From NCBI RefSeq assembly GCF_003315795.1, contig NZ_QMEY01000009.1, forward strand, positions 214,600-278,599: 64,000 nucleotides of DNA. The letters are read 5' to 3'. Below the pieces are notes generated by a model. The model did no database searches. It was not told the origin of the DNA and was given only the letters and a program-made list of their open reading frames with translations. The DNA comes from Spongiactinospora rosea (GTDB taxonomy: Bacteria > Actinomycetota > Actinomycetes > Streptosporangiales > Streptosporangiaceae). Shown in pieces: positions 17,544 to 25,800 of this stretch; position 1 is the first letter of the stretch; each line of letters opens with the position of its first letter. Both the position numbers and the translations under genes were made by a program.

Positions 17544-17857
17544 ATTCTCATGCCATGCCGGTTCCTCGATAAGCCAGTTCTTCAAGCAGTCGGAGTCCCG
17601 GCGAGATCGGGCTAGCCAATAGACGATCGGCCCTGCTCGCCCGCCGTATTTATATGTGAGCAGAAACGATGCTCCTAACCGCATTCTCGATTTGATGAGA
17701 ATGCGTCCTGCCAAGACGTCCGCCACCGTTCGGATACTTCCTGGCCGCGATCCACAGTGCGGTACAGACTGCGAGCCACATCCGGCGTGACCCTGGACAA
17801 CCACGCCGACACCACCAGTGGACACCGCAACGGCTCACCACTCCAAAGGATTCCACG
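17544..17857. other. Intergenic region, no gene recognised
   Basis: About 310 bases between the terminator and a small lipoprotein gene. Minus-strand open frames here run across the terminator and have no ribosome binding site. The stretch around 17645-17700 is AT-rich and probably contains the downstream promoter. Confidence 0.4.
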
Positions 17858-18169
17858 ATGACACTGTCACCGAAGATCATCAGAGTTATGTGCCTGATCG
17901 GCGTACTGGCGCCTACCGTTGCGTGCATGGCCGCACCGCAACGCCCCATCGTCGCCAAACGGGTGCAGCCCAAGGTCCACTCAAAGGGGCTGGACTGTGG
18001 GGGTAGACAGATCGCGGGTCGGCAGGCTGACGGATGCGTCCGCACAACGCGGTATGTGCCCGCGCGGTACTGGCTGATCACCGGGAGAGGCGAGAGGCTG
18101 GAGGTCTCGCCCGAGCAGTACAGGAGGTGTCGGGTCGGCGACCGTTACCCGGCCTGCGTCCGAGACTGA
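17858..18169 (+). CDS. Small predicted lipoprotein
   Basis: 103 residues; AAAGGA 7 nt before ATG 17858. The signal peptide MTLSPKIIRVMCLIGVLAP ends in TVAC, a good lipobox with Cys at residue 23. The mature part contains four further cysteines (DCGG, GCVR, RRCR, PACVR), regularly spaced, suggesting two disulfides, and a WLITGRGERLEVSPEQY strand-turn pattern. No family is recognised. Probably a surface-attached small domain. Confidence 0.65.
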   Translation: MTLSPKIIRVMCLIGVLAPTVACMAAPQRPIVAKRVQPKVHSKGLDCGGRQIAGRQADGCVRTTRYVPARYWLITGRGERLEVSPEQYRRCRVGDRYPACVRD

Positions 18170-18281
18170 CAAGGCGAGCTCCACAGTTTCCTCAGTACGG
18201 CAGATGCCGCAGTGTCGTTGCTGCCAGCGACCAGGTGTCATCTACGGGACACTCGACCGGGGGAACGAGGGGCATGAATGA

Positions 18282-18806
18282 ATGAATGAGATGACGGCTG
18301 AACTCCTGTTCGATGTGGTGCGCCGGTTGGAGAAGTGCATCGTGTCCCGGAGTTCGCCCGCGATCGTGGCTCTGCAAGGAGCGCGCACGCTGGTGCTCAG
18401 CGACTATGACCATTCGCGCGACATCTCCAGCGCTGTTGCCTTCGAGCGCCGTGCCGCGCTCAAGGCTCGCGAGATCGCTGCGGTCCGCTGGGTGCTGGCC
18501 GTGCCTCAGGTGTGGGTGTTCACGCCGCCGGACTCGGTCTCGGTGCGCGCCGTGTCGAACCATCCGCTGCGACAAGGCGAACAGGAGGCCATCACCTGGA
18601 TGAGCTTCGATCGGGGCGCCGGTGTGGACTACGGGCGTGTCGCATACGCTCGCCGTCCGAACGGCGATCCGGTGTTCGAGGAGCCGGAGATGTTCCAGAT
18701 CGGCATCCGGCCGACCCCGGCGTCGCCGGGCTACACGCTGCTGCAAGCCTTCCTTGCCGAACTCTGTGAAGGTACGGAGCCGACTCCCAAGGGAGTCGGC
18801 TCCTGA
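18282..18806 (+). CDS. Hypothetical cytoplasmic protein with (ATGA)4 at its start
   Basis: 174 residues. The ATG at 18282 lies 9 nt after GAGGGG, inside a run ATGAATGAATGAATGAG. The two earlier ATGs in this run each give only Met-Asn-Glu-stop. The protein has an alpha/beta pattern with no membrane segment (LFDVVRRLEKCIV; VRWVLAVPQVWVFTPPD; PGYTLLQAFLAELCEG). Its 3' end is embedded in a perfect inverted repeat. Function unknown. Confidence 0.65.
   Translation: MNEMTAELLFDVVRRLEKCIVSRSSPAIVALQGARTLVLSDYDHSRDISSAVAFERRAALKAREIAAVRWVLAVPQVWVFTPPDSVSVRAVSNHPLRQGEQEAITWMSFDRGAGVDYGRVAYARRPNGDPVFEEPEMFQIGIRPTPASPGYTLLQAFLAELCEGTEPTPKGVGS
18777..18802 (+). terminator. Perfect inverted repeat overlapping the end of the gene
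   Basis: Twelve-base arms GAGCCGACTCCC / GGGAGTCGGCTC separated by AA, placed over the last codons of the gene ending at 18806. There is no T-tract. It probably acts as a hairpin terminator and forces the C-terminal residues EPTPKGVGS. Confidence 0.7.
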
Positions 18807-19031
18807 CCCCCTTCCAAACCCGGCCGTCGAAAGCAAGGGCGGAGCTGGAGGCCGCTCCCCAGGATAGGGGCTCAAGACCCTGGGTGCCGAGGGTCGGCGC
18901 GGCAGTTCAAGGCTAGGTCAAGATCCAGCTCAGGCGATGTTCTCCGGCTTCCCAGGAAGCTAAACGGGTATGCTGTAGTTAGTTAGAGCGGGACGCACAC
19001 CCGCCACCACCCCACGACAAAAAGGAGTCCT

Positions 19032-19520
19032 ATGAAGGCCACCAAGACCGCCCCAGCCCCGCGGACCATGCATTACCTCCCCGGCGTGACCCTCCGCCTG
19101 ACCGGTGCGGCCGAGACCCGCGTGGTCCCCCGTCGCGACCAGGTGGACGTCTACCTTCCCGGGGCCATCGTGATCCTGTGGGATGAGCAGGCCGCCTGGA
19201 CCATGATGACCGTCTGGCGCAACGCGGGCGGTCAGGCGGAGCGAGTGTTCGGCGCGCGGCGCGCCGCAGGCTATACGGTGATCAACCGGCACACCAGCCA
19301 CATCACCATCGGGCTGCAAGGCAAGCAATCGGTGGAGGTGTTTGCCCGCAACTACATCCACTCCCGCAGCCAGTGCGGGGAACTGGCCATAGCGGTCGGG
19401 CCGCTGACCATCGTGGCCGACGATCGGGAAGCGTACGACCGGCAGGTGGCGACCTGGCGAGAGGCCGCCGCCGCAGCGAACGCGGTGTTCAACCGGAAGA
19501 GAGGCCGCGCCCGGCAATAG
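19032..19520 (+). CDS. Hypothetical protein with strong ribosome binding site
   Basis: 162 residues; AAGGAG 4 nt before ATG 19032. Beta-rich N-terminal half (GVTLRLTGAAETRVV, VDVYLPGAIVILWDE), central HTSHITIGLQGKQSVEVF, and a C-terminal charged helix. No signal peptide or membrane segment. The gene ends 11 bases before a large hairpin, so it is likely a monocistron. No family is recognised; its good translation signals argue that it is real and well expressed. Confidence 0.7.
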   Translation: MKATKTAPAPRTMHYLPGVTLRLTGAAETRVVPRRDQVDVYLPGAIVILWDEQAAWTMMTVWRNAGGQAERVFGARRAAGYTVINRHTSHITIGLQGKQSVEVFARNYIHSRSQCGELAIAVGPLTIVADDREAYDRQVATWREAAAAANAVFNRKRGRARQ

Positions 19521-19531
19521 CAGGGACAGCG

Positions 19532-19572
19532 ACTTCGGGGGCGGCCCTGCCCTGCGGGCCGCCCCCCGAAGT
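19532..19572 (+). terminator. Long GC-rich hairpin terminator
   Basis: Arms ACTTCGGGGGCGGCCC and GGGCCGCCCCCCGAAGT pair over about 16 bases with one bulge, loop TGCCCTGC, followed by TATCC. It lies directly after the gene ending at 19520. Confidence 0.8.
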
Positions 19573-19668
19573 TATCCACAGAACAATGCTCCGGCCGTCG
19601 CCGCCCTGTGCGTACCCGTCATCCTGGAGGGGAAGCACAAGCGCACCGCCCCCCGGAAGAGGAGCACC

Positions 19669-19935
19669 ATGTACGAGATTCGCGATCCGGCCGGGCGGGT
19701 CCTCGGTACGGCGGACACGATGAGCCTCGCCGAGGCTCGCCTCGACGAGCTGACCCGTGACCAGCCCGGAGAGCCGCGCCGCGCCGGCACCTGGACCATC
19801 GTCGATACCGAGACCGGAGTCATAGCCGCCGAACTGACCCGCTACGACGGGCCATCGACACCCTTCCGGTCAGTCGTGGCCACACTCGCCCACCTTGATG
19901 CAAGCCCACCAGAGCCGCCGGAAGAGCGAAGATAG
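19669..19935 (+). CDS. Small hypothetical protein
   Basis: 88 residues; GAGGAG 4 nt before ATG 19669. MYEIRDPAGRVLGTADT and GTWTIVDTETGVIAAEL suggest a compact beta-strand domain with a short helix (SLAEARLDELTRDQP) in between and a flexible Pro/Glu-rich tail. No family is recognised. Confidence 0.6.
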   Translation: MYEIRDPAGRVLGTADTMSLAEARLDELTRDQPGEPRRAGTWTIVDTETGVIAAELTRYDGPSTPFRSVVATLAHLDASPPEPPEERR

Positions 19936-20079
19936 GAGCCTCACCCTAAGGCACTGTTCTCCACCCCGTCGCCCGCCTCACGAACGGGTAGGGCCGAGTA
20001 TCAGGCCGCCCATATCTACCCCCTGGTCAGTAGGTCTGGAGGCTCACGAATTGCCATACCGCCGCCCTGGTGGCAGTCA

Positions 20080-20298
20080 GTGGCGGCCGATGATACGGGC
20101 AACGCCCGCTCGCACACACCGGCCGCCGACGTTCCACCCCACGAGGAAGGAACACCTGCAACCCTACCGACCCGCCAACTCATCGACCCCGAACCCACAG
20201 GACACCGCGCACCAGGCACCGGCTACGAGATCGCCCGCCCCGCCCTGGGAGCAGAGCAGTCGCCGCCGAACCCTTCCGGTGGAGGATGGTGGACATGA
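20080..20298 (+). CDS. Possible small protein coupled to the HTH gene
   Basis: 72 residues from a GTG at 20080. It is Pro/Ala/Thr-rich and probably disordered. Its stop forms an ATGA overlap with the ATG at 20295 of the following HTH gene, the usual coupling in this window, which is the main argument for it. The ribosome binding site is weak (GGTGG about 6 nt upstream). Confidence 0.35.
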   Translation: MAADDTGNARSHTPAADVPPHEEGTPATLPTRQLIDPEPTGHRAPGTGYEIARPALGAEQSPPNPSGGGWWT

Positions 20299-20933
20299 CC
20301 AGGGACGACAATCAAGGGGGCGACACGATCACCCTCGCAGAATGGGCGAAGGAGATCGGTCGCACGCCCGAGCACATCGCCATACGCTGGCGACCGGCCC
20401 GAGACTTCCCAGGCCCGACCGGCCGCCGCCGACGGCCGGGCATCCCCGGGCCCGGCGAACCGGTGTACGACCGCCGCGCCCTGGAGACCTGGCTCGCCGA
20501 ATGGGAAAAGGCCCGCGCCCGCCCGCGCCGCCGATATGAGATCCCCGGCGATCCCAACGAGATGCGTACCCTCGGCGCGATCGCCCGGCTGCTCGGCATC
20601 GACGGCAAGACGCTTACGCAGTACCGGCCGAAGTTCGATGCGCACGCAGAACACCGCGATCAGGGGGCCCGCAGGCTTTACCGCACGGGCGACATCGTGG
20701 CACTGCTGAACGACCGGCCGGGGGCCGGAGTGACGGGCGCCGCCGATGCTGATGCTCGCCGGGGACGCGACCTCACCGACCAAGAGGCCAGGCGCCTGCA
20801 AGCCGCCTCCACACCGGAGGAGTGGGCGGCCATCGCACGGGAGCTGCTGGCCGACGGGGCGAGCCGCCCGAGCATAGGCCGGGCGGTCGGCCTCAGCGGC
20901 AACGCAGTCGAGCAGCGGCTACGAGACCGCTAG
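20295..20933 (+). CDS. Two-module helix-turn-helix protein
   Basis: 212 residues from ATG 20295 (GGAGG 9 nt upstream); the in-frame ATG at 20286 touches the GGAGG and is unlikely. N-terminal excisionase/MerR-like HTH (TITLAEWAKEIGRTPEHIAIRW ... PVYDRRALETWLAEWE), then a second similar module (RTLGAIARLLGIDGKTLTQY ... RRLYRTGDIVALL), and a C-terminal helix-turn-helix (RPSIGRAVGLSGNAVEQRL). Such multi-HTH proteins occur on actinobacterial plasmids and integrative elements as DNA-binding regulators. The target is unknown. Confidence 0.7.
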   Translation: MTRDDNQGGDTITLAEWAKEIGRTPEHIAIRWRPARDFPGPTGRRRRPGIPGPGEPVYDRRALETWLAEWEKARARPRRRYEIPGDPNEMRTLGAIARLLGIDGKTLTQYRPKFDAHAEHRDQGARRLYRTGDIVALLNDRPGAGVTGAADADARRGRDLTDQEARRLQAASTPEEWAAIARELLADGASRPSIGRAVGLSGNAVEQRLRDR

Positions 20934-21268
20934 CCAAATACAGCAGCAGAGCGCTCGCACCTCAAAGCCGTGAGCCGTCGGCGTGCTAGCTTCGCTACGG
21001 GCGGTTGAGCGCGGAGACGGCTCGTGAAGGAACTCCTAGGCCATGCCTGCACCGCCCTCACCGGCAAAACCCATGCCCGGCTCCGTCTCCAGCGCGACGC
21101 CATCGAACGCATGCCCGGGGCCGCTCGGCGACGGCTCCAACAATGGCCGTCAGAAATGATCGCGGGCACTGTAGCCGTGCACGTGGCCGCGAACGTCTCG
21201 TTGGCCTCGTCGGAGCTGCTATCACGAGGCCAACAAGGCGCTTTTACGCAGACATCTGCGACCTGTCC
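20934..21268. other. Gap with no supported gene
   Basis: About 335 bases. A plus frame from GTG 21024 starts well (helical, basic) but then runs antisense through the immunity-type gene at 21269-21709, so only its first 80 residues could ever have been coding. It may be a truncated gene end; I do not annotate it. The region marks the change from GC-rich sequence to lower-GC toxin-immunity DNA. Confidence 0.4.
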
Positions 21269-21709
21269 TTATCGACCACCGAATACTTCTGAAAACCGAC
21301 TGAAGATCTCGGCAAGGCCATCTTTTTCCCTAGTGTCCCAGAATTCAGCCAAGAGGCTGAAGAGGGCTTCAACCGCCGCCACGTTCTCTTCATCGCCGAG
21401 TGGTTCGGCGGGATATTTCTGGGGAAAATTTGGCAAGGCGTGTCTTATGACAAGCGCTTGCCAGCTCAGATTGGCGCCGTCTTCTAGGTTCGTCGCCAGC
21501 CACTCACTGAATCCGTCTAGAAGACGCCATGAATTCCCTGCGTCACACCCAGCCACGAATGCGGTCGCTGCCAGGAAGGAGTCATCCAGTCCGAGCATTC
21601 TTGGGCGCTGTCGAGCAATATTGAAGACCTCTAGATAGTCCATGGCCTCAAAACCCGAAGTTGATAAGTCACGATAGTCGAAAAGTTGCTTGTATTCGTT
21701 GACAGGCAC
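21269..21709 (-). CDS. Orphan immunity-type protein of displaced RHS cassette
   Basis: 146 residues from a GTG at 21709, with only a weak ribosome binding site. Acidic, soluble and mostly helical (FNIARQRPRMLGLDDSFL, GCDAGNSWRLLDGFSEWL, VEALFSLLAEFWDT), with lower GC than its surroundings. It lies directly downstream, on the same strand, of a decayed Hint domain whose toxin part has nearly vanished. Position, size and acidity fit an immunity protein kept after its toxin was lost. The specific immunity family is not identified. Confidence 0.65.
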   Translation of the reverse strand: MPVNEYKQLFDYRDLSTSGFEAMDYLEVFNIARQRPRMLGLDDSFLAATAFVAGCDAGNSWRLLDGFSEWLATNLEDGANLSWQALVIRHALPNFPQKYPAEPLGDEENVAAVEALFSLLAEFWDTREKDGLAEIFSRFSEVFGGR

Positions 21710-21824
21710 GCCAGCTCTTGGACTGAACCTATCATAAACCCTACTATTCGCAGCCTGTACTGCAAGAAACGCTGAACGAAGGGGCGGGCTTCCACGTGGG
21801 GACTAGATCGCCACATTCCTCAGA

Positions 21825-22253
21825 GTTGTGAATCAGGATCGCCTGGCCCCTGCCGCTACATCGTAGGCGTGGGTGCCATCAACCGATCAGGTTGTGGACC
21901 CCGCTGACCGTCCGATTGAGAATGGAGAACGGCTATTTGAGCATGTGTCCCGTACTGGTACGAAGCCAATGGCCGGTCCGAAGTGCTTCTACCTCCCACC
22001 ACCGGTGGAAAGCCGGCAGTCAGAAGGGGTGTGTCGGCGGCGTAGATGACGGTCGCATGGCTGCCCCTGCCCACTGTGAGGCGGGCGATTTCTTTTGCGC
22101 CCTTGCTCGTGTGCAGGGCCGCTACCGTGCCTGACTGTGGTCTGGCCGGCTTCAGAGTCGGTAGCGATGACCTTGTCCGGCCTTGACGTCTTCGATGTGC
22201 TTGTGGGTGCCGTCAGCCATCGGCACCTTGGTGCCGGGGACGAAGTAGCTACA
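21825..22253 (-). pseudogene. Decayed Hint (PT-HINT) domain of an older RHS tip
   Basis: The stretch aligns base by base with the intact Hint region of the RHS gene (23150-23584), for example the shared run CCCTTGCTCGTGTGCAGGGC. It begins with the catalytic Cys codon at 22251-22253 (CSYFVPGTKVP, compared with CNSFIPGTKVL) and ends with LIHN at 21825-21836, compared with LVHN. Frameshifts follow EDVK and occur in the second half. After the His-Asn only about 16 residues remain before a stop, so the toxin is gone. No RHS core precedes it. It is a displaced, non-functional cassette. Confidence 0.85.
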
Positions 22254-22538
22254 GCCCTGTCTGACGTAGGCTCTGTTGTTCCGACAGGTTCCCGGGCGCC
22301 TTAAATCCTGCAGTCGAGGTACACGCATCGGGATCCCTACGCCGATCCCCTCGTCGTCGATGCCCCTGCCCTACAGGCACCTGGCCGACGTCCGTCTCAC
22401 CGGGGTACGCGCTTTTGCGGGCCCGTCTCGCCGACGTCGGCGACAGGACAGAGTCGACTCCCGAGAAGCCGAATCACTCGACCTTGTCAACATCGCCAAG
22501 TCAATTTGTGAGATTTCCCGCCGACGGCACCTATTCTC
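22254..22538. other. Spacer between the live and decayed RHS cassettes
   Basis: About 285 bases with no supported gene. It separates the current immunity gene from the decayed Hint copy. It may hold the recombination scar where the newer cassette came in. Confidence 0.35.
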
Positions 22539-22868
22539 TCAGGCGCTGCCTCCTTGAAGGGCCTCCTGCAATGCGAAGTGCAGTTCACTCGTCACATCGA
22601 ACTGCTGGGCGTCTTCCAAGATAAGATCCAAGAATACCGAGTCGGGATAGCCTGCGGTAGCACCGGACGCCGATCGCATCTGATCGATCAGGCGTATTAA
22701 TAGTTCATTGCCCCCCATTAGCTTCTTTATAGACTCCATAGCAGGAAGCCCCGTGCTTCGCGGGTATGCAGCACGAATAGCGATCCCGAAGTTGGCCGCC
22801 ACAGCCAGCAAGAACGCCTGCCTTCCTGGTGATGCGAGGACCGCCAGAGCTTCGCTTTTCCTTAGCAT
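22539..22868 (-). CDS. Candidate immunity protein for the RHS toxin
   Basis: 109 residues from ATG 22868, 8 bases after the RHS stop codon on the same strand, with no strong ribosome binding site, so probably read by coupling. Helical, soluble (LAVLASPGRQAFLLAVAANFGIA; ELLIRLIDQMRSASG; SELHFALQEALQG) and without signal peptide. Its place immediately after a Hint-toxin tip is the standard position of cognate immunity genes. The family is not recognised. Confidence 0.7.
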   Translation of the reverse strand: MLRKSEALAVLASPGRQAFLLAVAANFGIAIRAAYPRSTGLPAMESIKKLMGGNELLIRLIDQMRSASGATAGYPDSVFLDLILEDAQQFDVTSELHFALQEALQGGSA

Positions 22869-22876
22869 AAGAATAC

Positions 22877-25800
22877 TTAGTCCCAGAATCCGTCTTTCGG
22901 CTGCTCGCTTTTATAGATCGTTCGCGGCAGCCTGCTCACGTCTATGCCGCGCCCCTTGAGTACATGTATGCGCGTGTTGCCGTTCATGATCGTTCCATCC
23001 GGCTTCACGAGCAGCGCACCCTCCTTGGAGCCCAGCTTCAATGACTTGATGATTTCGTCGTTGGTCTTCTTACTCCAATAGTCCAAGGAGGACTTGTTTA
23101 GAGACTCTACCGGGTGAAGCATCTTTAATGCGGGAGGGCATTCGTCTGTGTTGTGAACAAGAACAGAGTGGGACCCCAGAAGAACATAGTACGTACGGCT
23201 ACTGTCTACGGTAAGGTTGTGGACTCGTTGGCCCATCCTAGGCCGGAGGTTGATGTCCGCGATCTGGACGTAGGTTCCCGTGCTGGCCAGCAGCCACTGG
23301 CCGGGCCGGAGGTCTTCTGCTTCTCTCCACTGGCGGAGTTCCGGCAGCCAGAACGGGTGCTCATCGGTCGCGTAGGCGACCGCTATCTTTTCGCCCCGTC
23401 CCACAGTGATCTGGACGATTTCCTTTGCGCCCTTGCTCGTGTGCAGGGCCGCTACCGGCTTGACCGTGGTCTGGCCGGTTTCGAGGTCGGTAGCGATGAC
23501 CTTGTCGCCGACCTTGACGTCTTCGATGGGCTTGTGGGTGCCGTCGGCCATCAGCACTTTGGTGCCGGGGATGAAGCTATTGCATTTGGGATTGAAGATT
23601 TTAAAGCCAGGGTATGGCCGCTTCGCCCCTAAAGGTATCTTCAATGAGATACCGCGGGGCCCCAAGCTGAGCTTGTCACTCCAACCCGCCCCCAAGAGGT
23701 AGACCTGGATATCGGCGTCGCCCCTGGCCATTGCCTGCTGTTTGGCCACGGCGAGCAGGCGGGCGAGGAAGTTTCGATGCCACTCCTCTTCGAGTAGCAC
23801 ATCGGTTTCCCACTGGGTGGGGTCTTGCTTGGTGATGCTCCGGTCCCGTGTGCGCCGGTCGATTTCGGCCTGCCGGGCCTTCTTTATCTTGCGTTCCTGG
23901 GCCTCGGTCGCTCTCTGGTGCTTCTTTTCCAGCTTGTGTTCCCACTTGGTCTTCTTCTGACCACTGGGTTTATGTGTCTTGTAGAAGGTGCGGTCGGAGC
24001 CGCGGTTGCCGGTGTCCACTCGCAGCCCAGTCGGATCCGACATTCCGATCGGGTTGTTACCGGCATAGGAATAGGGGTTGGCCCATTCGGGTTTGCGGGG
24101 GTCGACTTCGGGGTCGGGGCTGATGAACTTGCCGATCGACGAGTCGTAGTATCGCGCGGACAGGTACGACAGCCCCGTTCCGGCGTCTTCGACCTTGCCC
24201 AGGAATCCCCGGTCGGTGAACGGCAGATCGTCTTCACCGCGGCGCTGCCCGAACGGCAGGTACCGTTCCCTGCTGACCTGGCCGGTGCCGTCATGGACGG
24301 AGAGCTGGGTACTGCCGTGCGAGCCGGACAGCAGCCACCGCACGCCGCTCGCGTCCCGCATCGCGATCAAAGCGCCGTCCGCGCTGGCGTAGTACCGCTT
24401 GCCGGTGACCTGCCCGCCGGAGAGCCGCAGTTCCATCGGACCCGCGTACAGAATGGCCGAGCCGTCGGGCTCGCGGCGGATCAGCCGCTCGCCGCTCGCG
24501 TCGTAGACCATCCCGGTCTGCTCGCCCTCCACGGTCGCCTCGGTGAGCCGGCCGAGCGGGTCCCAGGTGAAGGTGCCGGCCTTGCCGGCGACATTGCGGC
24601 CGGTCAGCTGCCCGACCGCGTCGTAGGTGTAGGTATCGGTGCTTCCAGGTCGGGTGATGGAGGTCACCGCGTTGGGCCGTACAGCGGAGGCGCCCGGTGC
24701 CGGGTAGGCGTAGGTCGCGTTCTGCCCGCCGTCGGTCAGGGACGTGATGTTGCCGACCTTGTCGTAGGTGAACGCTTGGCGGTAGGGATCGCTGCCGTTG
24801 CCGTCACCGGTCCCCGTGCAGGAGGGTGCGGTGGTGGTGTACGCGGTCTTCAGCCGTAGCAGGCCGTCATAGGCGAAGCATTCGGACTGGCCGTCGGTGG
24901 TGCCCGGGACGGCCGAGGCGGCGTCCAGGACGCGGGTGATCTGGCCGCCGATGTCGTAGCTGTAGCGGTCATCCTGCACCGTCTCGGGTGCGGTGGTGTC
25001 CGCCTTGGTCTGGGTGACCAGGCGGCTGAGCCGGTCGGTCGTCGGGTCTCGATGCAGGGTCCGCTTGATCTGTCCATTGGCACCGAGGGCGCGGGCGTCC
25101 AGCTTGGCGGTGGGGCTGTAAGCGACGTCCTTGAGGTAGGTGCCCAGCCCTGATGTCAGGCCGTTGACCAGGCCGAGATCGGTGTAGGCGTGTGTGAGCG
25201 TTTCGGCGGGCAGGCCGCCGCCGGCGGGCAGGGTCTGCTGGCGCATGTTGCCCGCCGCGTCGTAGGTGTTGGTGAAGGCGTATTCGCCGCCCAGCGCGCC
25301 TTCAGCGGCCGGGATGGTGAGCTTGGTGGCGGTGGGCCGGTAGGAATGGTCGTAGGCCGTGACCGCCTGGGAGTAGGCTCGGCCGTCCGCATAGCTGGTG
25401 GACGCGCCGGGTTGCCCCAGAGCCACGGTGTCGAAGGTCCACTCGGCGAGCTTGGTACCGGTGTTCGGCTCGCCGGCCCATTGCGCGGTCTGCCGGCCGA
25501 GGTCGTCGTAGGTGTTGGAGATCTTCTGGTTCTTGGCGTTGAGGCTCCACAGCAGGCGGCCCGCTGCATCGTAGCCGTAGCTCGACGCCCCCGCGTCGGG
25601 GTCGGCTGCTGTCAGACGCCGCCCTAGCCAGTCGAAGGTCGAACTCCGGACGTTGCCGTTGGCGTCGGTCATTTTGACCGGGTTGTTGTTCAGGTCGTAG
25701 GCGTAGGTGGTGTCGTTGTGGGCGGAGCCGTCGGCCCATTCCTCGACTTTTACCGTGCGGCCGAACGCGTCGGTGACCGTGGCGGTCTTGCCGCCGACCG

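Noticed and set aside
21024..21638. Plus-strand frame from GTG 21024
   Set aside because: Only the first 80 codons are outside the antisense immunity-type gene; no family recognised, so at most a gene fragment.
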